A stretch of 7,665 nt of DNA from CAYTLQ01 sp964438715 (GTDB taxonomy: Bacteria > Bacteroidota > Ignavibacteria > Ignavibacteriales > Ignavibacteriaceae). Where the stretch lies: assembly GCA_964438715.1 (NCBI GenBank), contig CAYTLQ010000211.1, positions 1-7,665 on the forward strand, written 5' to 3'. Position numbers and translations under genes: made by a program. The notes beneath the pieces were generated by a model. The model was not told the DNA's origin and searched no databases. It worked only from the letters and a program-made list of their open reading frames with translations. This document shows positions 1 through 6,523 of the stretch, piece after piece (the stretch's first letter is position 1; each line of letters opens with the position of its first letter).

Positions 1-281
1 CTGTATGCGAAATAGCCCCACTCGATACATCGCAATTTGCGGGATATTACTATAAGCCATATCTCGCCAACCTTGCTCTGAAACATTATCCACTTATGCG
101 GAGTATATATATTATAAGCAGGGAGTCCAGGGCGGGACTTGGCACAGGTTTTACCGCTTTTGTTGCCGGAGACAAAGGGCAAAGAATAGTTCTGAAGGCG
201 GGGCTTTTGCCGGCGCAAATGCCGATTCGGCTTCTTGAGGTCGATAATCAGAAATTAGTAATTGAAGGAGACGACAAATGA
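1..281 (+). CDS. PstS-family substrate-binding-like protein, C-terminal fragment (5' end outside window)
   Basis: The reading frame is open from base 3 to the TGA at 279-281 and gives 92 residues, so this is the end of a longer gene rather than a small gene starting at the ATG at 96. The visible part contains KHYPLMRSIYIISRES, then GLGTGFTAFVAGDKGQRIV, then KAGLLPA. This is the usual C-terminal signature of periplasmic phosphate-binding (PstS, PBP-like) proteins: a YPL-R-IY strand, a G-G-F-FV---GQ-IV helix and a final G-LP turn. Family members bind phosphate or a similar anion in the periplasm. In the Bacteroidota group such proteins are often found in TonB/ExbB/ExbD clusters without pst permease genes, which would fit the TPR gene that follows, but the upstream genes are not visible. 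The stop overlaps the next start by 4 bases (ATGA), indicating translational coupling. Ligand and full domain structure cannot be judged from this fragment. Confidence 0.78.
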   Translation, partial: VCEIAPLDTSQFAGYYYKPYLANLALKHYPLMRSIYIISRESRAGLGTGFTAFVAGDKGQRIVLKAGLLPAQMPIRLLEVDNQKLVIEGDDK

Positions 282-1855
282 CAACCAAGATAAAGATAAT
301 CCTGTATTTCTTTTTTGCCGCTGTCTTGGTACACGGGCAAAACGCTGAGAGCATTGAAAAACTTCTTGATGCCCAACGAATTAATGAGGCTAAGAGTAAG
401 GTTATTGAATGGACTAAACAAGAAGCAAATAACGCTGAGGCTTACTATTATGCTGGTAAAGTCTTCAGTACTGTTAATAGTCTCGATACGGCATTGAACT
501 ATTTTAAGAAGGGAACTGAGATTGCTCCCAAAAACCCACTGAATTTTATTGGACTTTACAGAATTCAGCTACAGAAAAAAGATTACAATGGTTTAGATGA
601 ACAATTAGAATTTATAATCGATCTGGCAGGGAAAAAGAATGCATTAGCATTTTGTGAACTTGCCAGTGCTTCGATTTATGGTGATGAAAAATACCTTTCG
701 AAAGTAGAGGAATTTGCTGATCGTGCTATTAAAATAGATAGAAAACTCTATAGGATTTATTTAGTCCTTGGAGATTATTATATGCTAAAAAGTAATTCAA
801 CTGCCGCAACCGAGAATTATCAGAAAGCTATTGATTACGAAAATAGTGCTGCCCGTGCTTATGTTCAAAGAGGTTACATCTATGAATTGGTTAAAAATTA
901 TGCGGCAGCAACCGATCAGTATATGGCCGCAATTAAAGCTGATTCAACTTTCCCTTTGGTTTATGAAAAATTGGCTGAATTGAATTATGTCGAGAAGAAC
1001 TATACTGCCGCAATTGAATACTATGAGAAGTTCATAAAATATTCTGAACCGTCACTCGCCAGCCAAAAACGATTTGCAACATTCCTTTTCCAGGGGAAAA
1101 ATTATCCAGCGGCAATAAAACAGTTGCTCGAGATAACGAAAAAAGAGCCTAACGATGCAATTTATTTAAGATTGTTGGCATATTCGTATTATGAATCGAA
1201 TGATTCAGTTAATGCTGCTGCTGTATTTGAGAAATTTTTTGCAACTGTTGAAAAGGACAAAATTATTTACGGAGATTATTTTCGGTTCGGTAAATCCCTG
1301 CTGAAGCTTGGACAGGATTCATTAGGTATTGAGAATCTGAAAAATGCCTATGCTATGGATAGCTCAAAAACAGAAATTCTTGATGAAATCGGAAAGATGT
1401 ATTATCTGGCTAAGCGTTGGAAAGATGTTATTGCTGTACTAGAATTAAAATTATCAAGGTCGGAAAATGGTGGGGAAGCACAGGATCTTTTTACTCTTGG
1501 AAGAGCTTACTATTTCGATTCTTCTTATGTTAAAGCCGCAGAATATTTTCAGAAAATGACTGTAAAAAGACCAAAACTGATTGTGGGATACAGCTGGCTT
1601 GCCCGCACGCAGTCTATTTTGGATCCTGAATCAAGTGAAGGGTTGGCAAAACCAGCTTATGAAAAAATAATTGAGCTGGCATCTGCTGACACAGTAAAAT
1701 ATAAGAAGGAACTTATTGAGGCTCACCAGTATTTAGGATATTTCTACTATCTTAAAGAAGATAAAGTAAATTCAAAAGCGAATTGGGAAAGAGTTTTAGC
1801 TCTCGACCCCGAGAATACACAGGCTATTGATGTATTGAAAGAGCTCAATAAATAA
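278..1855 (+). CDS. Exported tetratricopeptide-repeat (TPR) protein
   Basis: This 525-residue protein starts with a probable Sec signal peptide: Lys4 and Lys6, a hydrophobic core at about residues 7-18 (IILYFFFAAVLV), and likely cleavage after VHG before Gln21. There is no lipobox cysteine, so it is probably periplasmic. The rest is almost wholly helical TPR repeats. Recognisable units lie near residues 53-86 (AEAYYYAGKVF...DTALNYFKKG..IAP), 157-190, 191-224, 225-258, 260-291, 402-433 and 480-514 (AHQYLGYFYYLKED...NWERVLALDPEN). TPR arrays are protein-protein docking scaffolds and no catalytic domain is visible. The start overlaps the PstS-like gene by 4 bases, so the two are almost certainly co-translated; this probably reflects a TonB-associated envelope operon. 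A hairpin follows the stop codon. The specific function is unknown and the repeats alone do not reveal the partner. Confidence 0.9.
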   Translation: MTTKIKIILYFFFAAVLVHGQNAESIEKLLDAQRINEAKSKVIEWTKQEANNAEAYYYAGKVFSTVNSLDTALNYFKKGTEIAPKNPLNFIGLYRIQLQKKDYNGLDEQLEFIIDLAGKKNALAFCELASASIYGDEKYLSKVEEFADRAIKIDRKLYRIYLVLGDYYMLKSNSTAATENYQKAIDYENSAARAYVQRGYIYELVKNYAAATDQYMAAIKADSTFPLVYEKLAELNYVEKNYTAAIEYYEKFIKYSEPSLASQKRFATFLFQGKNYPAAIKQLLEITKKEPNDAIYLRLLAYSYYESNDSVNAAAVFEKFFATVEKDKIIYGDYFRFGKSLLKLGQDSLGIENLKNAYAMDSSKTEILDEIGKMYYLAKRWKDVIAVLELKLSRSENGGEAQDLFTLGRAYYFDSSYVKAAEYFQKMTVKRPKLIVGYSWLARTQSILDPESSEGLAKPAYEKIIELASADTVKYKKELIEAHQYLGYFYYLKEDKVNSKANWERVLALDPENTQAIDVLKELNK

Positions 1856-1863
1856 TATTATAA

Positions 1864-1897
1864 AATCTTCGCTGCTGAAAAATCGGCAGCGAAGATT
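1864..1897 (+). terminator. Strong hairpin downstream of the TPR gene; possible terminator without a U-tract
   Basis: Bases 1864-1875 (AATCTTCGCTGC) are perfectly complementary to 1886-1897 (GCAGCGAAGATT). Pairing continues inward through T1876-G1885, G1877-C1884 and A1878-T1883, giving a 15-pair stem with one wobble and an AAAA tetraloop. It begins 8 bases after the TPR stop. No run of T follows on the + strand (the next bases are CTCAACCC), so it is not a textbook intrinsic terminator. It could act as a U-tract-independent terminator or as a 3'-end stabiliser. The stem is seen directly; the role is inferred. Confidence 0.5.
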
Positions 1898-2009
1898 CTC
1901 AACCCGCAAACGGCCCACAGGTATGTAAAAATGTCTTATCTGAATAGATTATAATTATTATATTTAAAGTTTGAATATTTTATAATAGAATCAACGAGTC
2001 TCTGCGCCA

Positions 2010-2792
2010 TTGAAAACAGCCAAAATTTCGGCAGATGAAAAAGAACAAGAATCTCTGAAAAAAAGCGGTGTTCTTCCCCGGCATATAGCCATTATAATGG
2101 ATGGTAATGGCAGGTGGGCGAAAAAGAAAGGGTTGCCTCGTTTTGCCGGTCATAAAGCAGGTGTAGATTCCGTAAGAGATATTGTGGAAGCCGCCGCTCA
2201 GTTGGGAATTAAATTTCTCACTCTATATACTTTTTCAACGGAAAACTGGAAAAGACCACAGGCTGAAGTAACTACTCTTATGAGGCTTCTTTCCGGAACA
2301 TTAAAGAAAGAAATAGGAGAACTCAATAGGAACAATATTCGTCTAAAAACTATTGGTGACTTTACTTCTCTTCCGGAAAAAGTTCAAAACGAATTTATTG
2401 ACGCAATGAAATTGACTGAGAAAAATGACAGGATGAACCTGATTCTTGCGCTTAGTTATGGAAGCAGACATGAGATTATTGAAGGAGTTAAAAAAATAAC
2501 TGCCGATATATTGAATGGGAACCTGACTCCTGATATGATAGATGCCAAGCTTTTTGGTAATTATCTTTACACGGCTGGTATTCCCGATCCCGATTTAGTT
2601 ATAAGAACAAGTGGAGAATTCCGGGTATCAAATTTCCTTTTATGGCAAATTGCGTATTCTGAATTTTATATCACAGATGAATTTTGGCCTGATTTCAGGC
2701 GGAAAAACTTTTACGAGGCAATTAGAAGTTTTCAAAAAAGAGAACGACGATTCGGAAAAGTTAGCGAACAAATAATGAAACAATCAAACTGA
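2010..2792 (+). CDS. uppS: Isoprenyl transferase (undecaprenyl diphosphate synthase)
   Basis: This cis-prenyltransferase condenses isopentenyl diphosphate units onto farnesyl diphosphate to make undecaprenyl diphosphate, precursor of the lipid carrier for peptidoglycan and surface glycans; it acts in the cytosol at the membrane. At 260 residues it has normal length. The family signatures are all present: HIAIIMDGNGRWA with the catalytic Asp31, LTLYTFSTENWKRP at 70-83, LALSYGSRHEI around 146-156, and DPDLVIRTSGEFR followed by SNFLLWQIAYSEFY. Arg199, Arg205 and Glu218 match E. coli Arg194, Arg200 and Glu213 at a constant +5 offset, as does Asp31 (E. coli Asp26). The start is TTG: the frame is closed by TAG at 1986-1988 and has no ATG or GTG before the IMDGNG motif. 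No good Shine-Dalgarno sequence precedes it, so the exact start is less certain than the gene. Only 5 bases separate its stop from bamA. Confidence 0.96.
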   Translation: MKTAKISADEKEQESLKKSGVLPRHIAIIMDGNGRWAKKKGLPRFAGHKAGVDSVRDIVEAAAQLGIKFLTLYTFSTENWKRPQAEVTTLMRLLSGTLKKEIGELNRNNIRLKTIGDFTSLPEKVQNEFIDAMKLTEKNDRMNLILALSYGSRHEIIEGVKKITADILNGNLTPDMIDAKLFGNYLYTAGIPDPDLVIRTSGEFRVSNFLLWQIAYSEFYITDEFWPDFRRKNFYEAIRSFQKRERRFGKVSEQIMKQSN

Positions 2793-2797
2793 AACGA

Positions 2798-5302
2798 ATG
2801 AATTGTACATCCGGAATTAAAACTATTATCCTTTTTTTATTACTGTCTTTTTTTTCAACTTTTTTAAGTTCACCTTCGTTCGCTCAAATATCCAAGAAAA
2901 ATTATAAAATACTTGGTATTAGAGTTGAAGGAAACAAATCAGCAGACGCTAAAACAATTATAACGAATACCGGTCTGAGGCAGGGTGAAGAAATTCAGAT
3001 ACCCGGTGATCAAACACTCAATGCAATAAAGCAACTATGGGCTCTCAATATTTTTTCGGATGTTCAGATTCTCATTGATAAAGAATTAAATGACGGTGTT
3101 TATCTTCTGATTAAAGTTGATGAATATCCCCGACTTGAGAAGGTTGAATTTCAGGGAAATGACGAATTAAGTAATACGGATTTAGAAAAAAAATTAACAC
3201 TTTCCCGTGGACAGATACTGAAACCTCAGGAAGTCAACAGAATAAAGCTCTCTTTTCTGCGATTGTATGAGGATGACGGATATTTTAATACGATTATTAC
3301 CCCTAAATATTACTCTTTTTTTACAGCTGATACCGCTGAGGATGAAATAATTGTAACCTGGCGTAATGATAAAGATCTCTCAGATGAATATCAAACGACT
3401 TATGAACCGGATGATATTTTCTACAATAATCTTGTAGAAAAGATTAAGAATCGTGTGTTGTTGCTGTACTCGATTCAGGAGAATGATAAAGTTACCGTGA
3501 GGAAAATTGAGTTTAACGGTAATGAAAAATTTTCCGATGATGAATTAAAATCGGAATTAGCAGAAACTGAAGAAGCTCGCTGGTGGAAATTTTGGTCGGG
3601 TGCAAAATTTAATAAAAAGAAATATGAAGAGGACAAACAGGGGCTGTCAGCGTTTTATCAGAAAAACGGATTCCGTGACGCTGAAATTATTAGCGATTCA
3701 CTTGTTTATTCTGCCGACAAACAAGACATGACCATAATTCTGAATGTTTATGAAGGTCCTCAATACAAAGTAAGAAATATCGTTTGGGAGGGTAATAAGA
3801 TTTATTCTGACACTGTGTTGAATGAAAGGCTTGGTTTCGTAAAAGGTGATATATTTGACTATGAGAAGTTCAACAGGAATCTTCGACAGAATGAAAAGCA
3901 AACAGATATAGCATCACTTTATCTTGATAATGGCTATCTTACATTTAATCTTAAACCAAATGAAATAAAAGTTGGTGAAGACTCCATTGACCTGCTTATC
4001 CAGATTACCGAGCGGAATCAATTTCGGATTGGTACTGTTGACATCATCGGAAATGACAAAACAAAGGATAAGGTTGTTCGAAGGGAATTATACACAATAC
4101 CCGGAGATTATTTTAACCGTGCCCTCATGCTTCGAAGTCTGCAACAGTTGGCAAACTTGCAGTTTTTTAATGTAGAAAAGTTGTATCAGGAAGGTGTGGA
4201 TTATCAGCTTGCTAATGATAGCACTGTAAATGTAACATTTAAGGTAGAAGAGAAATCAAGTGACTATCTTAACGCATCAGTTGGTTATAGTGGAAGTTTT
4301 GGGTTCAGTGGTGCAGTTGGAGTAACACTCACTAATTTTTCAATTGCAGAACCTTTTCAGCTTGGTGGTGGACAAGTTTTAAGTTTTAACTGGCAGTTTG
4401 GTGTTGGTAGTATCTATCGTACATTCTCACTTGGTTTTACCGAACCATGGTTGTATGACACCCCAACACTTGTTGGTTTTGATATCTTTGATACGCGTCA
4501 ACAGTATATTTATGATTTACGCCAATCTGGTGGAACAGTAAGGGTAGGTCGAAGACTTAAATGGCCGGATGATTATTTTTATATCCAGGGATTATTCAGG
4601 TACCAATATAATAATACAATTGATGGCGGGTTTTTCTATCGGGTTGGAAAAACACATCAGTACACACTTGGTGCAACCATTACACGAAAAAATGTTGATA
4701 ATCCAATTTTCCCTTCAATCGGTTCTAATCTAGAACTCGATGCTGAATTGTCCGGGGGACCGATCTTACCGGGTGATGTTGACTATTACAAAATTAACTT
4801 TAAAACAGAATGGTATAAAAGGGTTTTCGGGTACAGCAGATTAGCTCTCTACACTCTTTCGGATATCGGGTATATTGGAGAGTTAAAAAAGGGAACACCT
4901 ATTCAACCTTTTGAGTACTTTTATATGGGCGGTAACGGATTAGTTATAGCCACAGTTCCTTTGCGCGGTTATGATGACCGTTCTGTTGGTCCAAGAAATT
5001 CAAATGATGATGTGATAGGAGGTCGTGTTTCATTAAGGTATTCGGCAGAGTTGCGATTTGCCGTTGCTCTTGAACCAATTCCTTTATATCTTCTAACCTT
5101 TGCCGAAGCCGGTAATGTATTCAGAAGTATCAGTACTACGGATGCTTTTAATTTGAAGCGTTCGGTTGGGATAGGGGCAAGACTTCTGATAAACCCTATT
5201 GGTCTTATCGGATTCGATTTAGGGTATGGTTTCGATAGAAAAAGTGTTGACGGAAAAGATCCTGCCTGGTTATTCCATTTTCAATTTGGCAGAGGATTCT
5301 GA
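2798..5302 (+). CDS. bamA: Outer membrane protein assembly factor BamA (Omp85 family)
   Basis: This is the core of the BAM complex, which folds and inserts beta-barrel proteins into the outer membrane. The 834-residue product has a signal peptide (hydrophobic core at about 9-24, probable cleavage SFA before Gln30) and five POTRA domains at roughly 37-110, 112-229, 233-320, 322-405 and 408-486. Each opens with a beta strand ending in a GN or GND turn (for example IRVEGNK, VEFQGND, IEFNGNE, IVWEGNK, VDIIGND). A C-terminal bacterial surface antigen barrel spans about 488-834. The conserved loop-6 motif appears as PLRGYDD, with RGY at 723-725, after FEYFYMGGNG. The protein ends in an aromatic-rich strand with terminal Phe (FHFQFGRGF), a typical outer-membrane sorting signal. 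POTRA2 carries an acidic insertion (see findings). It is probably co-transcribed with uppS, and the skp-like genes downstream encode its likely chaperones. TamA is a less likely alternative because it has three POTRA domains. Confidence 0.96.
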   Translation: MNCTSGIKTIILFLLLSFFSTFLSSPSFAQISKKNYKILGIRVEGNKSADAKTIITNTGLRQGEEIQIPGDQTLNAIKQLWALNIFSDVQILIDKELNDGVYLLIKVDEYPRLEKVEFQGNDELSNTDLEKKLTLSRGQILKPQEVNRIKLSFLRLYEDDGYFNTIITPKYYSFFTADTAEDEIIVTWRNDKDLSDEYQTTYEPDDIFYNNLVEKIKNRVLLLYSIQENDKVTVRKIEFNGNEKFSDDELKSELAETEEARWWKFWSGAKFNKKKYEEDKQGLSAFYQKNGFRDAEIISDSLVYSADKQDMTIILNVYEGPQYKVRNIVWEGNKIYSDTVLNERLGFVKGDIFDYEKFNRNLRQNEKQTDIASLYLDNGYLTFNLKPNEIKVGEDSIDLLIQITERNQFRIGTVDIIGNDKTKDKVVRRELYTIPGDYFNRALMLRSLQQLANLQFFNVEKLYQEGVDYQLANDSTVNVTFKVEEKSSDYLNASVGYSGSFGFSGAVGVTLTNFSIAEPFQLGGGQVLSFNWQFGVGSIYRTFSLGFTEPWLYDTPTLVGFDIFDTRQQYIYDLRQSGGTVRVGRRLKWPDDYFYIQGLFRYQYNNTIDGGFFYRVGKTHQYTLGATITRKNVDNPIFPSIGSNLELDAELSGGPILPGDVDYYKINFKTEWYKRVFGYSRLALYTLSDIGYIGELKKGTPIQPFEYFYMGGNGLVIATVPLRGYDDRSVGPRNSNDDVIGGRVSLRYSAELRFAVALEPIPLYLLTFAEAGNVFRSISTTDAFNLKRSVGIGARLLINPIGLIGFDLGYGFDRKSVDGKDPAWLFHFQFGRGF

Positions 5303-5308
5303 TTTTTC

Positions 5309-5336
5309 ACCGGTAACTTTGGTAAGGTCCTCCGGT
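5309..5336 (+). other. Weak inverted repeat between bamA and the first skp-like gene
   Basis: ACCGG at 5309-5313 can pair with CCGGT at 5332-5336 across an 18-base loop, a few bases after the bamA stop. The stem is only five pairs and the following bases (ATAATTTTA) give a poor U-tract. It may be a minor mRNA structure or chance; it is recorded because it is the only structure seen in this 72-base gap. Confidence 0.15.
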
Positions 5337-5364
5337 ATAATTTTACACAGTTAAACTTAAATAT

Positions 5365-5368
5365 AGGA
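5365..5368 (+). promoter_or_regulatory. Shine-Dalgarno-like site supporting the GTG start of the first skp-like gene
   Basis: AGGA at 5365-5368 lies 6 bases before GTG at 5375. This GTG is followed at once by a signal peptide beginning K-N-IFFFL, and no in-frame ATG is available before the conserved KIGYVDS motif. Spacing and signal peptide together decide for the GTG start. Confidence 0.55.
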
Positions 5369-5374
5369 AAAAAA

Positions 5375-5902
5375 GTGAAAAATATATTTTTCTTCTTAAC
5401 AATTCTCTTTCTTGGGGTAGAAGTATTTGGGCAAACTACTCCTCAAAAAATCGGGTATGTAGATTCAGAAGTAATCTTGCAACAATTACCCGAAGCAATT
5501 AAGGCTCAGGGCGAAATTGATGCAATGATTGCCGATTGGAATAGTAAAGTTGATAGTATGTCGCAGGCATTACAGCAGGCATACGCCGATTACCAGAAGC
5601 AGGAAGCGACAATGCCTGATGCTAAAAAGAAGGAGCAACAACAGAAACTCCTTAAAATGCAGCAGGATATTGAAGAATTCCGGCGTGAAAAATTTGCTCA
5701 AGGCACCGGTGAAATTTATAAAAAACAAGAACAGCTTCTTAAACCAGTAAAGGAAAAAGTCTTCAAAGGAATTGAAGTGGTTGCTAAAGAGGAAGGAATG
5801 CACTTCGTTTTCGATAAAACAGGTGAAATTCTGCTACTTTATGCTGACTCGGCTTTTGATATTACCTTCAAGGTTCTGGATAAATTAAAAAGAGGTAAAT
5901 AA
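5375..5902 (+). CDS. Periplasmic OmpH/Skp-family chaperone, first paralogue
   Basis: Skp (OmpH) proteins are trimeric periplasmic holdases that keep unfolded outer-membrane proteins soluble on the way to BamA. The 175-residue product starts from GTG with a signal peptide (KNIFFFLTILFLGVEVFG, probable cleavage before Gln20). The family opening KIGYVDSEVILQQLPEA follows at about 26-42. Residues about 45-115 are a charged, Gln/Lys/Glu-rich coiled coil (the tentacle helices). The C-terminal part returns to the beta core with HFVFDKTGEILLLYAD and DITFKVLDKL. The length fits the family. Its location directly after bamA is the classic bamA-skp arrangement. An intrinsic terminator lies immediately downstream, so it may end the uppS-bamA transcript. 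It is a diverged paralogue of the next gene; which one is functionally closest to E. coli Skp cannot be told. Confidence 0.93.
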   Translation: MKNIFFFLTILFLGVEVFGQTTPQKIGYVDSEVILQQLPEAIKAQGEIDAMIADWNSKVDSMSQALQQAYADYQKQEATMPDAKKKEQQQKLLKMQQDIEEFRREKFAQGTGEIYKKQEQLLKPVKEKVFKGIEVVAKEEGMHFVFDKTGEILLLYADSAFDITFKVLDKLKRGK

Positions 5903-5908
5903 TTTAGA

Positions 5909-5940
5909 TGCCCCTTTCATTTTGATAGGGGCATTTTTTT
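5909..5940 (+). terminator. Intrinsic (rho-independent) terminator after the first skp-like gene
   Basis: TGCCCCT at 5909-5915 pairs perfectly with AGGGGCA at 5927-5933 across an 11-base loop, and the stem runs straight into seven T residues at 5934-5940. The A and T residues flanking the stem can extend it. It starts 6 bases after the TAA of the first skp-like gene. This is a textbook intrinsic terminator and should end, or attenuate, transcription coming from uppS-bamA. Confidence 0.85.
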
Positions 5941-5955
5941 ATCTTTATCACTTCG

Positions 5956-5986
5956 TTAATTAGTCGGAATTTTCGACACTGATTAA
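5956..5986 (+). promoter_or_regulatory. Imperfect inverted repeat in the leader of the second skp-like gene
   Basis: TTAATTAGTCG at 5956-5966 is nearly complementary to CGACACTGATTAA at 5974-5986, with a 2-base bulge and one wobble pair. It lies between the upstream terminator and the AAGGA ribosome-binding site (5995-5999) of the second skp-like gene. It could be an operator or a leader hairpin for the skp-lpxD transcript, but it is AT-rich and may be chance. No convincing promoter hexamers were identified beside it. Confidence 0.25.
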
Positions 5987-6003
5987 TTCTTATCAAGGAT
6001 AAT

Positions 6004-6516
6004 ATGAAACACTTCAGCTTTTTTACCGTTCTCTTTACATTATTATTCATTTCCCCGGTACTTGCACAGTTAAAAATTGGTTATGTGGACTCTGATGCAA
6101 TAATGGAACAACTTACCGATGCGCAGGATGCTAAACAACAACTTGATGCTCTTGTTCAGGAGTGGCAGGCAGAATTAAATAAACTTGAAAGAGAATGGAA
6201 AACCAAATATGATGATTATGAAAAAAGAAAATTAATAATGTCCGAACAAACAAGAGCTGAGTTGGAAGCTGAATTAGTGAAAATGGAACAAAAAATAGTT
6301 GAATACCGTGAGAAAAAATTTGGTACCAACGGTGAATTGTTTCAGAAACAAGATGAACTAATGAAGCCCGTTCAGAATAAAGTTTTTAATGCAATAAAAA
6401 AGGTTGCAGAGGAAGAAGATCTGGATTTTGTATTCGATCGTAGTGGGGGAGTGCTCTTGTTATATTCTAAAGATAAATATGATATTACTAATCTTGTACT
6501 CGCAAAGTTAAAGTAA
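6004..6516 (+). CDS. Periplasmic OmpH/Skp-family chaperone, second paralogue
   Basis: This 170-residue Skp/OmpH-like holdase is clearly related to the preceding gene along its whole length. It has a signal peptide (FFTVLFTLLFISPVLA, probable cleavage before Gln22) and then LKIGYVDSDAIMEQL. A long coiled coil spans about 45-115, rich in Glu and Lys, and the C-terminal core contains DFVFDRSGGVLLLY and DITNLVLAKLK. The shared motifs KIGYVDS, KMxQxIxEXRxxKF, FVFDxxG and LLLY show that the two are paralogues. The ATG start has AAGGA at 5995-5999, 4 bases upstream. The lpxD start follows 7 bases after its stop, and that gene's ribosome-binding site overlaps this stop codon, so the two form an operon. 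The terminator upstream suggests expression at least partly independent of bamA and the first paralogue. Confidence 0.93.
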   Translation: MKHFSFFTVLFTLLFISPVLAQLKIGYVDSDAIMEQLTDAQDAKQQLDALVQEWQAELNKLEREWKTKYDDYEKRKLIMSEQTRAELEAELVKMEQKIVEYREKKFGTNGELFQKQDELMKPVQNKVFNAIKKVAEEEDLDFVFDRSGGVLLLYSKDKYDITNLVLAKLK

Positions 6517-6523
6517 GGACTTC

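Noticed and set aside
96..281. A separate 61-residue gene starting at ATG 96
   Set aside because: The frame stays open to base 3 upstream, and the upstream residues (KPYLANLALKHYPL) continue the PstS-like fold, so this is the end of a larger gene.
151..354. Minus-strand open frame of 67 codons across the PstS-like/TPR junction
   Set aside because: It lies wholly opposite two supported + strand genes, has no recognisable domain and no ribosome-binding site, so it is a shadow frame.
1981..1986. TATAAT, a possible -10 box for uppS
   Set aside because: The region is very AT-rich and no good -35 hexamer lies 16-18 bases upstream (the TTGAAT at 1971-1976 is only 4 bases away), so the match is probably chance.
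5570..5803. Minus-strand open frame of 77 codons within the first skp-like gene
   Set aside because: It is Phe/Leu-rich because it is antisense to a Lys/Glu-rich coiled coil, a common artefact; the + strand protein is a clear Skp family member.
5921..5947. Bacteroidota-style promoter (TTTG followed by TATCTTTA) before the second skp-like gene
   Set aside because: The TAnnTTTG-like element matches fairly well, but the spacing of 15 bases is shorter than the usual 19-21, and both elements fall in the terminator loop and its T-run.
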